Assembly (NCBI RefSeq): GCF_026151205.1 | Contig: NC_087082.1 | Location: 3,748,001 to 3,812,000 of the forward strand | DNA: 64,000 nt | Source: Bolinopsis microptera | Lineage: Eukaryota > Ctenophora > Tentaculata > Lobata > Bolinopsidae | Reading direction: 5' to 3' | In this document: piece by piece, positions 39,489-50,340 of the stretch | Layout: every line of letters starts with the position of its first letter | Position numbering within the stretch: the first letter of the stretch is position 1 | Translations under genes and position numbers: made by a program | The notes under the pieces: model-generated | The model's input: only the letters and a program-made list of their open reading frames with translations | Database searches by the model: none | What the model was told of the DNA's origin: nothing

Positions 39489-39827
39489 TTAATTAGTATG
39501 AGATCTAACTTGTAAAATGATCAGTAAAATAACAGCCTCAAGCGATCCGAGGATGGATGTTACTGACAATTTTATTGGTGAAAAATAGCAAATAATCATA
39601 TAATATATACAATAAAGAACAATGATACTTACATTTTGTCCCTCAAACTTCCTTGCTCGTCGTCTTAGCATCCTATCCCAGATGTTGTACCGCTGTACCT
39701 CCATTTTGAATGGTATAGCTGAGGCGATAGTTATCCTCATATACCCACCCACAAACTCTATTTTGGCCAACAAGCCATGGTGATCATAAGTGATGGACAT
39801 ATCAAAATTCGGAGCAGAATGAAGCAA
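39489..39827 (-). CDS. Unrecognised frame, possible exon
   Basis: A 112-codon frame with MRITIASAIPFKMEVQRYNI and RMLRRRARKFEGQN followed by a classic GTAAGT donor. I do not recognise it. It may belong to the adjacent polB-type element or be a chance frame. Low confidence. Confidence 0.2.
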   Translation of the reverse strand: MLHSAPNFDMSITYDHHGLLAKIEFVGGYMRITIASAIPFKMEVQRYNIWDRMLRRRARKFEGQNVSIIVLYCIYYMIICYFSPIKLSVTSILGSLEAVILLIILQVRSHTN

Positions 39828-40629
39828 ATGAAATGTGGTACTGAAATTTATGTTTCATCGTCCACTTTCCATATATTTACACTCACCCTCGTTAATTAGT
39901 TTTATATTTAATTATGATAAGTCTTAAATTTAATCAATCATGTTTTATATCTCATATTTGAATTAGTTTAGGATTGCATAGCAATTAAGATTTAATTTGA
40001 TAAGTTAGTTTAGTATGTGATTGTGATAAGGATTATAGTTAGGGCAAGAGTTGATTTTTCTGTGAACAAATTCGTAACAAAGGTTTGTCTACAGGAATGT
40101 GTTGTCCATAGTCCCAGGAACCACCAAAAAAAACCGTCCAGCTGAAACTTTTGGGCAAACATTTTTATAGTCATTTTTCTCCAGGAACTCATACGCCCCA
40201 CCCCTAATATTGGTTATTCGGCTCCCGAAGGTCTTGAGATCTCCACAGGGTGTGCAAAATGACCGCAATGGCCACATTATGGCAGGCGAATGATAGTTTC
40301 AGAACGATTGGGGCTTTATTTTTCGAAATAAATGGAATTTTTCGAAATTTTTCTCAATTTTATTGAAATTTCGAAAAAAAATACACCAAACTATTTTTAA
40401 CGCTTATTTATATTAGCTTTGATCATAAATGTATCCTTTAAATCAATTTATGATTGTCCTACACAATCAATTAATAGATATTAAAATTGATTAACATTGC
40501 AACCTCAGATATAAGTATAACTTAAGATATCATTTTAAATTTTGAGAACTTTAAATAAACAAAATAAAACAATGATATAAGAAAATCCCCAATGAAAGTT
40601 ATAAAATTACATCATATTCAGTCTTGTAT

Positions 40630-40710
40630 TTGTGAGATTTGAACTGATGTCTTTATAGTTCTTGCCTTGCTCAGAGAGCAGTATCTTGCACGGTGCGTTA
40701 GAAAGCAAGG
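40630..40710 (-). repeat. Possible decayed tRNA-like sequence (minus strand)
   Basis: Minus strand contains a B-box-like AGTTCAAATCTC downstream of TGCTCTCTGAGCAAGG. It does not fold into a complete tRNA. Weak. Confidence 0.2.
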
Positions 40711-40809
40711 AGAATCTTCTAAAACTGATGAAAAGGTGTCAACTTCCTTCTATTGTCAACTTCCTTCTATTGTTATATTCCCCTTTAAAATTACAAATCA
40801 TTTCTTTGG

Positions 40810-40880
40810 AAATTGTTAGCACAGTTGACTAATATACTGCATATATAGCCAGAGGTTACAAGTTCGAAACCCAGCCGGAC
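40810..40880 (+). repeat. Possible decayed tRNA-like sequence (plus strand)
   Basis: TTAGCACAGTTGA followed about 45 bases later by AAGTTCGAAACCC, spaced like Pol III A and B boxes. Stems are poor. Probably a tRNA-derived repeat. Confidence 0.3.
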
Positions 40881-41046
40881 CATCGCAAAGTGTTATAACT
40901 TATAATTGCCAATTAACTTTGAGATTGGGATCTGATTAGATGCTCATGTGATCATGTGACACACCACGTGCCACAAAATGACTACGCTAGTCACGTGAGT
41001 GAGTGAGTGAATTTTTTTACTTAAGGGGGGGGGGGGGGGGGGGGGG

Positions 41047-42309
41047 TTCACCCTGATTTTTTTGTGAAACTTGGTTTCGAGATAGCAGTTGATCAACAAA
41101 CTAGGACCGGTGACCAAACTTTTGAGGGGGTCCCGGACTCCAACCGCCAAACGGTGCTCGCGGGGCAGCCACGCCCATATTTGGTCCAAATTAGGCCCAA
41201 TTTAGCCAAATAGCTTGAACATGCCCAAAAACCAGATTTTAGGTGCTTTACGTGTATGAGCCAAAAACCATATGACCATATTTGGGCATACGCACCAAAT
41301 TTAATAGATTTTTGCCCATAAATTGGTCAAATATCAATATTTTTGAATGAAACCAACTTTATATGGAAGGTAAGCCTATACTACACATCCTCTATGATTA
41401 TCAGCTCAGTATCTACCTAACTGTGGATTCTGTGTTCAAATAATCGGAAAAATGAACAAAATCGTCCATATCTCAGTTCGCGATATTTGCGAAACTGATT
41501 TCGCTCAAAACAATAGAACTCAATAGGGTTTCAATATTTTTACATGAAATTTTCAGAATCAACGTAGAATCGCATTTCGACCTTAAGTTTTGTATTGGAA
41601 TTTTGAGTTAGGCCTTTAAAAAAATTTGGCGGCCAAATTCTGAAAAATGCCAGGCAAATTTTGGAATTTGGCCGCCAAATTTTTTTAAAGGCCTAACTCA
41701 AAATTCCAATACAAAACTTAAGGTCGAAATGCGATTCTACGTTGATTCTGAAAATTTCATGTAAAAATAATGAAACCCTATTGAGTTCTATTGTTTTGAG
41801 CGAAATCAGTTTCGCAAATATCGCGAACTGAGATATGGACGATTTTGTTCATTTTTTGCGATTATTTGAACACAGAATCCACAGATACTGAGCTGATAAT
41901 CATAGAGGATGTGTAGTATAGGCTAACCTTCCATATAAAGTTGGTTTCATTCAAAAATATTGATATTTGACCAATTTATGGGCCAAAATCTATTAAATTT
42001 GGTGCGTATGCCCAAATATGGTCATATGGTTTTTGGCTCATAACTCGGTAATTTTTTGTCCAATCTTAATTAAAATTCATATACGAGTTCAGAGGACCAC
42101 TAGCTACAAGTAAAGCACCTAAAATCTGGTTTTTGGGCATGTTCAGGCTATTTAGCTAAATTGGGCATAATTTGGACCAAATATGGGCGTGGCTGCCCCG
42201 CGGGCACCGTTTGGCGGTTGGGGTCCGGGACCCCCTCAAAAGTTTGGTCACCGGTCCTAGTTTGTTGGTCAACTGCTATCTCGAAACCAAGTTTCACAAA
42301 AAAATCAGG
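41047..42309. mobile_element. Fold-back element with about 600-bp inverted arms
   Basis: The left arm from 41047 (CCCTGATTTTTTTGTGAAAC) is repeated inverted ending at 42309. The arms meet at 41640 and 41664, leaving a 23-base spacer. They are nearly identical apart from a roughly 50-base net length difference near 42040-42110, where the right arm is longer. No long coding frame; small frames in the two arms mirror each other. This is the structure of a fold-back transposon or a long-TIR MITE. A run of 22 G residues abuts the left end (41025-41046). Confidence 0.85.
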
Positions 42310-42589
42310 TTGATTTCGAGCTCGTATTGCGAAGCCGCGAAGGGGAGGCCTGCCTTCCGAGATCGCATTACAAAGGTGAAAGGGGAACCCTCGAGTCCAA
42401 AATCGTATATCGAACTTCGAAAACCGAAAAAAATATGTTTGGCCCATAATGATCAGGGTAGCATGAAACATGAACAAAAGTAGTTTCCAAGTAAACTTTG
42501 AAAATTATTGACTTAAATAAATTTCTATTAAAAAAATCGAAACCTAAATTAAAAAGTTGGCCCTTTTTGGCCCCTTGCCCAGATTTCAT

Positions 42590-42623
42590 GGGGGGGGGGG
42601 GGGCGATGGCCCCCCCCCCCCCC
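42590..42623. repeat. Poly-G/poly-C hairpin
   Basis: Fourteen G residues (42590-42603), CGATGG, then fourteen C residues (42610-42623). It can form an all G:C stem, or a G-quadruplex and i-motif on opposite strands. Confidence 0.9.
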
Positions 42624-43070
42624 TACCTCCCCGCTTCCTACACCCCTGTGTGTTCATTGCCTTTCAGGATTTCATCAATGATGTACCGAACGCGAATTTT
42701 GTGTGCTGTTATCAATATTTTCCCATTTTTTGCCGTTGATGTTCAGAAATTATAGAATTGGTAAATAATAACTAAATATTGTTATTACTTAAAGTCTTTT
42801 TTGTCATTGTTTGTCTCGCCCTGGTCAATGATAGTAATTGCCGTAATAGTAATACGTTCCCATTATATTCCCATTATATCATTATCACTATATAGCATTG
42901 TATAGGTTAAACTGTCAATGTCAGTTGCAGAAAAAACCTTCAGTTTGAAAAAGCATTAGTGAAATACCAATGAAGTCAAATCTCCAATTTAAAATATTTT
43001 GAGAAAGTTCAAGTTATATTAAGAATTACAATTAATCGCAGATTGACCTTGATTAAGTGAGAGTACTTTT

Positions 43071-43132
43071 AATTTTCTGAAACTATTTTTGTGAAAACCG
43101 ATCGGTTTTCACAAAAATAGTTTCAGAAAATT
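43071..43132. repeat. Perfect 62-bp palindrome, no spacer
   Basis: Arms of 31 bases meet at CCGATCGG (centre 43101/43102). The outer ends are AATTTTCTGAAAC and its complement. It stops one base before the larger palindrome at 43134. Confidence 0.93.
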
Positions 43133-43133
43133 C

Positions 43134-43415
43134 TGAATGTCGAGCTGCTGATATATTATTTATAGCTGTTGCATTACACAATTCGAAATGAATTTGAAAA
43201 AGCTTAGTCATGGTTTGTCATTTCTCAGTAATGTGAAAGTTAAGTTATAATTTGATTTTCAAAATTGGTCACTCGAGTGACCAATTTTGAAAATCAAATT
43301 ATAACTTAACTTTCACATTACTGAGAAATGACAAACCATGACTAAGCTTTTTCAAATTCATTTCGAATTGTGTAATGCAACAGCTATAAATAATATATCA
43401 GCAGCTCGACATTCA
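43134..43415. repeat. Perfect 282-bp palindrome, no spacer
   Basis: Two 141-base arms meet at CTCGAG (centre 43274/43275). The outer ends are TGAATGTCGAGCTGC and its complement. I see no mismatch by eye along the arms. It can extrude as a cruciform. Confidence 0.93.
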
Positions 43416-43872
43416 TATAATGCACGTGCAGCAGCGAGAAAATTATTTACAGATAAGAATCGATCAATGTCGCTTACTAGCAGATTTTTAAAACAAAAGA
43501 AGCTCTGTCGCTGACTATATTATATGAAAATTTCAAAGAAATCATCGGTGATATCGGATTCGCTTCTTTGCAAAAAATCTATTGTCCTTCAATTCATTGC
43601 ATTTGCATCGACCAACCGCCTTTATCTGATTTGTGAATTTCAATAAGTGAATAAGAAGGTCATGTGACCCAGCGGCCAGCTTCACTATATAGCGAGGTGG
43701 CGGCGAGCAGGTTGGTAGCTCAAGTCAGTCATTTTACCAAACTGAGCTGTTTGGTAATGATATCTTGACTACTTTATTTACACTGTGCGTCTGTGCCTTG
43801 CCCTTAGTATTAGCTGGCACGCCAATCCCTGTACGCGGCGCTCTTTTCACACAGGAGGAGCTAAGTGCAAAG

Positions 43873-44088
43873 AAACTGCCACTAACTGCTACTAACTGCC
43901 ACTAACTGCCACTAACTGCCACTAACTGCCACAAACTGCCACTAACTGCTACTAACTGCCACTAACTGCCACTAACTGCCACTAACTGCTACAATCGCGC
44001 CCACGCATTTGCGCGCGACAGTAGCAGTTAGTGGCAGTTAGTGGCAGTTAGTGGCAGTTAGTAGCAGTTAGTGGCAGTTTTTATGCGC
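43873..44088. repeat. CTAACTGCCA decamer hairpin (copy A)
   Basis: About twelve tandem decamers (CTAACTGCCA, with CTAACTGCTA variants), a GC-rich spacer with CGCGCCCACGCA, then about seven decamers in reverse complement. It forms a long imperfect hairpin. Its counterpart is at 61038-61290. Confidence 0.92.
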
Positions 44089-44161
44089 GTCGGGATTTCA
44101 AATCGAGCGCTCATCAATTTTTATAATAGCAAGTCCGCAGCGTTTAGAGCTGCATTGTTGA

Positions 44162-44245
44162 TTTAATAACTGGGCCGCGCTCAGCCTGTAATTCCGCCGA
44201 ATCTCTATTCATTAATGAACATGATAGCCTGAGGTCCCCAGGTAA
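44162..44245 (+). mobile_element. MITE of the TTACTGGGCGGCG family (copy 2), 9-bp TSD
   Basis: Eighty-four bp flanked by identical CATTGTTGA at 44153-44161 and 44246-44254. The right end is GTCCCCAGGTAA. The left end reads AATAACTGGGCC, slightly extended relative to the other copies. Confidence 0.85.
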
Positions 44246-46269
44246 CATTGTTGACTAAACCAGACTGTGCACGTTACGTTGCGCTAAATGTCAATGTTGC
44301 AGATAGCGTATACGTTTTTTAAACTATGTTTTGATTTGATTTGACTTAACTTGTAGTTACTGTTAGTTTCGACACTAAATATTTTGTTCTCGCATGAGTA
44401 TATAAATGTTTGATACGAATTATGAAATGAGAAGTCGTGTATTGTGTATATTTATATCATATCCATTGAATTATAATTATATTCATGGGACCACTACCAG
44501 CAAAAGCTCACAGTTAACAGCATTTGTTTTTATTTATGATAAGATGATAAGTTCGTTATGAGCAATTTTTAATTTAGTTCGTATCAGGCTAGGAGTCTAG
44601 TAATCGAGTTTTATTTGATAATAAAAAAAAACTTCTCTACGGTATTAGGAAAACTGCTGTGATAGATCGGAGCGCAGCAAAAAATTTAATAGCTTGTCCT
44701 GGACCGAATTCTACCAAATATTATCACTACAAGTATAACACTTTTCGGATTTAGAAGGGTGCTGTCCAGACTATGAGTGTGTTAACAGTGCGCGGTGATA
44801 TGATTGAAGCTGAAGTCAGCACTAAAAATTAAAGTAGATATTATTATTAGAAAATATATGAATTTGGGACAAAATAATTTACTATCGAAGGAAATAAATA
44901 TTAACTTTTTGATAAGAAAAGCGATTACTAACTTCAGTTACACAAACACTGCATGGCAATACGATTACAAATTGTTTAAATGTTAAATCCGGGTATCGCT
45001 ATTAGTATTGTGCTATTGTGCCAAAATTACAATATTATCTGGTCAATCGTAATCATTTGCAATTTGGAAGACCCCTCTGCTGATATGTAAACGACCCCTT
45101 ATATTAACTTGATTGTAGCAAACCGCGTGATGTTTATTGATCATCAGTTCGATAGGACAATAGTTATGAGAAAAGCTACAAAACTACAATTTCCATAACC
45201 AGTTTTAGAACTAAACGCTTGATTGAGGGTTCAGAACTTTATTTGAATAACAGGGCCTCCCACGGATTAAACAGTTTTGTGCGGAGAAAGAAGTGAAGAG
45301 AGTACGAAGCCAAAGAGTTCTCCGACAATTGTTCCATCTAGCATCACCGCAGCAACGCCAACAGCAAGCAGGGACTTATCCATGCAACCTATACAACGCT
45401 GACCCAGAATGGACATGCCACGGTACCGCACTATAATATTTGATTTGATTCTCCTTGATAGCACTAGCAGTAGCAGAATTTGCTGCTTGTAATTTCTGGG
45501 CGTTGCTGAACCTGTCATTCCGCCCTATCTGCTATAGGCATATTTTTAATCGCCATAATATGTTCAATGTTAAATCAATGTGTTTAACTTAATAAATACA
45601 AAAGCCTGAGCGAGGTACCGTTCCCAGGTAAATTCATCTTTGCAAGTTGAATTTGCGTTTCTGAAACCACTCTCTGCACTGGTAATTGTATTTAAAAGGG
45701 AACACAAAATGATGTACGTGACCAAAATTATTCCCCGCGCGACGCAATTAGATTCTCTTTCAGCATTAAGTTTCAGTTTCTGGGTAATTCGCGCGTAAAA
45801 TCATATTTGCACGTGTGCGTTCCATGTTCTCAGAATTAGGCAACGGTAAGTTTAATCTTTAACTTTAACTTTTTTGAAACAGGTGTTGTTATTTCATGCT
45901 GGGAATCCCAAAAAGTGCTTGATCGGCCAGTTCATCATTGTGTCTCGCTAAATACTTGGCTTATAGTTTCATTATGCTGATCGACTGATCATCACTGTGG
46001 ATTGGGGATGGTATTCAACTGTTGAGGGCCTACTGTAACAGCCATTGATACGCTTATAGTTATCAGACAGCAACTAACTGATATCCAATGGATCTCAGCC
46101 ATAGAACAATACAGGTTCAACGGTGGCTCGGAAAAGTATAATCTTCGTGGTCTTATATATGATTTTGGTCTATTAGAACGAGTTTTAAGTGAAATATATC
46201 CTCCAGAGATGATGACTAATAAAAATAATACTTCAGTTCGTGAAACTGACTTTTTAGATATTAGTCTTA

Positions 46270-47195
46270 GGCCCGTATTCACCAACCTTTAGGTCATACT
46301 TAAACAGCGTTTTAAGTATGAGGTCGCACTTAAAAAGGAGTTTAAGTGGAAAATTTTAAAATGGTATTCACCAAATTCACGATTAAGTGTCACCCTTAAT
46401 TTTTAAGGGTGACACTTAAAATCCCTTAAATTCGGTATTCACCAAATCAACTCACGCTTAAGTTGGTACTTAAACTCACACTTAAAACGGATATTTTTAA
46501 GGTACACCTATATCAACCTTAAACTACAGACCTCCTACTTAAAATATTACTTTCACAGTTTACATACGTAGCAGTCACACATATACATCATGTGTTTGAT
46601 ATTTCCGACACGAGTTTTGATACTTTTGACCCTCACAAAAATTAAAATAGTTTGATGAGTAAATGTAATCGTTAAAATCTGTAGTTTATTATTTATTATA
46701 TACTAATACTAGTGCCGTTTGGAACAAAGAAAAACCATAGTGTTTCAAGAGTAAAAGTAGTAGTAGCGTTTAAAAACAATCTTAATAAAAATAATAAAAA
46801 TTACGATAAATCCGTTATGTCTCCATTCTCAAGCTCCGCGAGAAGGCCAGTCGAGAAAGGCAGATCGGTAGAGGTGGCCGTTGGTACCAGGTTGTCCCTG
46901 AGGGCCCTTAGAATCTCCAACCAAAGTTCGTGCCTTTCAGCCTGCTGCATTTGCATTTGCTGCATCTCAATTTGCTGAATTGCCAGAATCCCCTTCTTGC
47001 TTGATGAAGCTCTTCTGCCCGATCCTGCAACAGTTCTTCCCTATGTTTTGCCTTGGGTTGAAATGATGAGGTAGGAGAATTTCTCTGCCTCTCGTTCTTT
47101 ACCTCCAACGAGGGTTTCCTCTTTGAGCTTGCTGGGATACCGATGCTCGAACTTGTTGCTGGAGTGCTGGGGCACTCTTCCTCCTCTTCGCCTAT
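46270..47195 (-). pseudogene. Harbinger-type remnant with Myb/SANT-like accessory protein fragment
   Basis: The left edge reads GGCCCGTATTCACCAACC, followed by several further GTATTCACCAA words and TTAAGTG-type repeats up to 46500. On the minus strand, at about 47105-46816, lie EVKNERQRNSPTSSFQPK and HREELLQDRAEELHQ, a frameshift, then ILAIQQIEMQQMQMQQAERH and ELWLEILRALRDNLVPT up to a stop. This is like the C-terminal coiled-coil half of the Myb/SANT-like proteins that accompany Harbinger transposases. The frame is broken and no matching right TIR was found. Family assignment is inferred. Confidence 0.5.
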
Positions 47196-47329
47196 ACATT
47201 CAAAAACTGGTCCAGTAAACCTTATTAATATTTAGACATGATAAGTAAAAGTAACTCCAATCATTTAAATTATTCGTCTGGTGTTTGTGAGATTTTTCCT
47301 CCAAATACTTTACCGGCTGATAAACATTA

Positions 47330-48607
47330 CCGTAAATTGGGGTAAAATCGCCGTGTCGGGGAACTTCGCCACTATTTTTCAAATAATCATTTTACTGTTT
47401 TGAATTGTTAGGAGATCGAGTTTTTGTATATAATAATAGTATTGTGTTGAACAAATGGTTATAAAGGTATTCCTATTCAAAAATAAACGTTTACGATGGT
47501 AATTAAACTCAGGCAACATGAAATAATGCAATAAAGTGGCTAAAATTTCCTGCTTGCATATTTCCCATATTTTACAATTATATCCTTAATAAATTCTGTG
47601 TGACACCATTAGCATATGTCCTGTTCATTTAAGGGCGAATTTAGTTAGCCATGATGCACACAACTGATATTATAAAGTTTTCAAATTTGTGTGTGGCGAA
47701 GTTACCCTGATCTTTTGATCCCATTTGTTCGGCGAAGTTTGGCGCGAAATTCGCGCGCGGCTGGCAAAGTCACGCACGTGTATTGGCGAAGTTCGACTAC
47801 ATTTCTACTTCATCCCGGCGATGTTACCCACAGCATGCATGGCGATGTTACCCCGGCGACCAAATTGCCCATTGTAACACGCAGGCTAGAGCTAGATAAG
47901 TAAAATTGGCAGGTATACCAAGGAAATATAATTGAGTTTCGAGTGGTATGGTGAAAGTGAAAGAGAATCTAATTTGTAATTATAACATCGCGCGGGGAAT
48001 AATATTGGTCACGTACGTGTAATAGTAAAACTATACTATAAGTATACGAATACCTAACGATTCCCTTAAAAATAAGGATAATCTATAAATCACTTTGACG
48101 CGGGACTGGGAAGCTATTCTCGCACATAACTTAGGAATCCAAAATTACTAGGTCTACTAGAGAAGGTTCCAAAATCAAACCAGCAATGATAAGTTTATCT
48201 TATTGAACTTTATTTAATTTTAATTTTGAATGGGCACAAATTCAAATTGACCGCTTGAGAGTCTGAGAAGAGGCCCCAGCTAGGGCATAGCGTAGATATA
48301 TTAATATCCGTTTAACCTTAAATAGTCTGCCCATTTACGTTCAAGTCGAGTGGTATGGTGCTTAGTGCACCGAATATGGTATAGTTTCAGAATGGCGAAG
48401 TTACCCCATATTGCAGGGTAACTTCGCCCTGATTTCAGTGGAACCAATCTAGCTGACTATTTATGCCTGGCTGATGTGGTTCATACGAAAACATTTGCTT
48501 TACCAATCCTGTTCATATGAGCTATAAACTTTTTCAAGTACTCGTGTCGTATTTTCTAAATAACATGAAATAGCTGTAAAACAAGGCGAAGTTCCCCCAT
48601 TCTACGG
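47330..48607. mobile_element. TA-flanked TIR element, CCGTARAWTGGGG ends
   Basis: The left end CCGTAAATTGGGG (47330-47342) and the inverted right end CCGTAGAATGGGG (48595-48607) are each bordered by TA, suggesting Tc1/mariner-like or ISL2EU-like target use. GGCGAAGTTACC words recur inside (47693, 47813, 47839, 48394), including a hairpin at 48394-48430. No transposase frame. A 390-bp block inside (47952-48341) is also present at 50341-50861. Confidence 0.65.
47952..48341 (+). repeat. 390-bp repeated module, copy 1 (no insertion)
   Basis: Nearly identical to 50341-50861 once the 126-bp MITE and its duplication are removed from the latter. It starts GAAAGTGAAAGAGAATCTAA and ends CTGCCCATTTACGTT. 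It serves as the empty site that proves the MITE insertion. The first 70 bases also resemble the inverted duplication near 45720 and 60010. Confidence 0.9.
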
Positions 48608-48734
48608 TACTATATTTCATGTACACATCTATTTTCCAAACAGTTTAAGTTAAAGCCTAAAGTTACCGGTACGTGACCAGAACTGCATTGAGTGCACACG
48701 TGCGAATTTGATTTTACGCACGAATTAGTTTTAA

Positions 48735-48995
48735 ATGTTAGACCAATTAGAAATTTATCTAATACACAACTTTACTTCTATACACTTCAGTGATTGGGCT
48801 GATGACTCCAGTGAAAGGGCTGGTGACTCTAGCAAAAGTGCTGGTGACGATGAGAAAGACCATAAACTGCAGGGATTCCTTCGGGAGCATGTAAGATTAT
48901 ATCCAAAGTTTGTTCGCCAATGGGGTGTGTCTGGGTGTCAAAGATCTTCAAGGTGGGTGCTACTTGTGATGAACTCTAGAAGGATGGGATGGTAA
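48735..48995 (+). CDS. Unrecognised 86-codon frame
   Basis: Contains SDWADDSSERAGDSSKSAGD then LQGFLREHVRLYPKFVRQWG. The second half has a protein-like feel, but I do not recognise the family. It may be a transposon-derived fragment. Not called as a gene. Confidence 0.15.
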   Translation: MLDQLEIYLIHNFTSIHFSDWADDSSERAGDSSKSAGDDEKDHKLQGFLREHVRLYPKFVRQWGVSGCQRSSRWVLLVMNSRRMGW

Positions 48996-50340
48996 TACTC
49001 GGTCTGGCCGTCTGGAAGCCCATAGAATTCCAGTTCAGAAACTGAGTAAGGAGGTGCGGCTACTGATGAGAAGCATCCTTAAAGTTTATTTGGGTTAGAA
49101 CGACATCTGGGTCCCTACCCTCGAAGATTATTTTCAACTTTCTTGTTGTGTTCCACAACTACCAATAAGTATACTTACCTTTATGTACATGATATCTTTC
49201 TATAACATATTCTCTACACAATATTGTTTCTCCTATAATTATATATTGTACATGACAGACATAAAACTTATCCTGACTGCCATCTTCTGTGTTCTCAGTT
49301 TACAATGGTTTCCTGCGGACCCTAATTCTTTCTAACAAAAACGTAGTCTGTGCTATCAGCTAGTTATAAGTGTCCAAGCCTATAAATAATGTTTTTCTTC
49401 TATCCGCACCCCGAGATCGAGATGTAAGCCTTCTAACGAATTACCTTCAGCAGTTGCATAACTTAAGGTAGATACCATACTATACTATTTGTATCACGTC
49501 GCGATCCCCACCGACATGTCATTACTTTCTCTAAGTAGATCTTGAAGTGAAAATCGTTTCCGATTTTAGCGTTGATGTCGCTGAAAATTTCCGTGGTTGT
49601 TAGACTTGCCAAAAGCAAAAGTTCTTACTTCTTTCTGATCAAGGTATTCCATTAGCGTTGCATTACCATTAGCCTTAGGTAAAGGTATAAAATTCGATAA
49701 CTGTTTTATCGTCTTATCGGTATCCGCGTGGTTTTCTGATCTAATTCTACCGGCCGAATGGCAAAGCGATAAACATTATTTTTCATATAATAACATATAT
49801 ATATAATAACATATATAATAACACATCCACGTTTTCCAACCAGTTTAAGTTAAATAAGGTTAACGGTGACCAGTCCTATGGACAATGACATGGAGCCTAT
49901 TACCTATGACTATAAATCTATAATAATGCAATTCACAGTTGCATTTTGACGTACTTTTGGGAGTACCAAAAGCGCGCAAACTAAATATACTAGCAGGAAC
50001 CCGTCTAACCCTAAAGTGGTGTCAAGACTCGAGAGACTAAAATAATTATTACCTATTTAATTCGCGTTTTTGACACCACTTGAGAGTCCAAATTTTGGGC
50101 ACTAAAATTATTATTCCTTGGCCAATTTTTTATTTTTTCATGCTGATTTGAAGGCCATTAAAGCATTTGACCCAGTCAAAAAAGTTTCAGTTGTATATGT
50201 TTTACGGTTTTTGCGGAAAGTCGCGTTAAAGTTGATGCCGTGGTGTCAGTAAAATGGCACGGATATATACACATATATATATATCGTCTCGCTTTATATA
50301 TAGTAAGATTTTACGCGCGAATCTGTTTTTGAAGTAAACT

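Larger units (their letters stand above)
43849..46190 (+). repeat. Inverted segmental duplication, copy A
   Basis: Same sequence as 59572-61312 in opposite orientation. Both contain the CTAACTGCCA hairpin, the block around ATATTATCTGGTCAATCGTA, the TGGGCGTTGCTGAACCTGTC element, and CGCGCGGGGAATAAT-type sequence (seen inverted here). Copy A is longer by about 650 bases between 44095 and 44838, where it includes a MITE at 44162-44245. The plus frame at about 46040-46260 contains GLIYDFGLLERVLSEIYPPE and FLDIS, weakly reminiscent of a reverse-transcriptase segment. Probably two copies of one large element. Confidence 0.75.

Noticed and set aside
42172-42483. Plus-strand frame starting MDQIWAWLPRGHRLAVGV as a gene
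   Set aside because: It is mirrored in the other arm of the fold-back element and has no coding signature.
45267-45518. Minus-strand hydrophobic frame as a membrane protein gene
   Set aside because: The duplicate at 60290-60540 has substitutions and different frame lengths; no sign of protein-level conservation.
48795-48825. Third hammerhead motif (CTGATGACTCCAGTGAAA)
   Set aside because: CTGATGA and GAAA are present, but the bases between them cannot form stem II and there is no matching stem I or III.
49060-49085. Hammerhead core (ACTGATGAG)
   Set aside because: No GAAA at the required place and no stem II.
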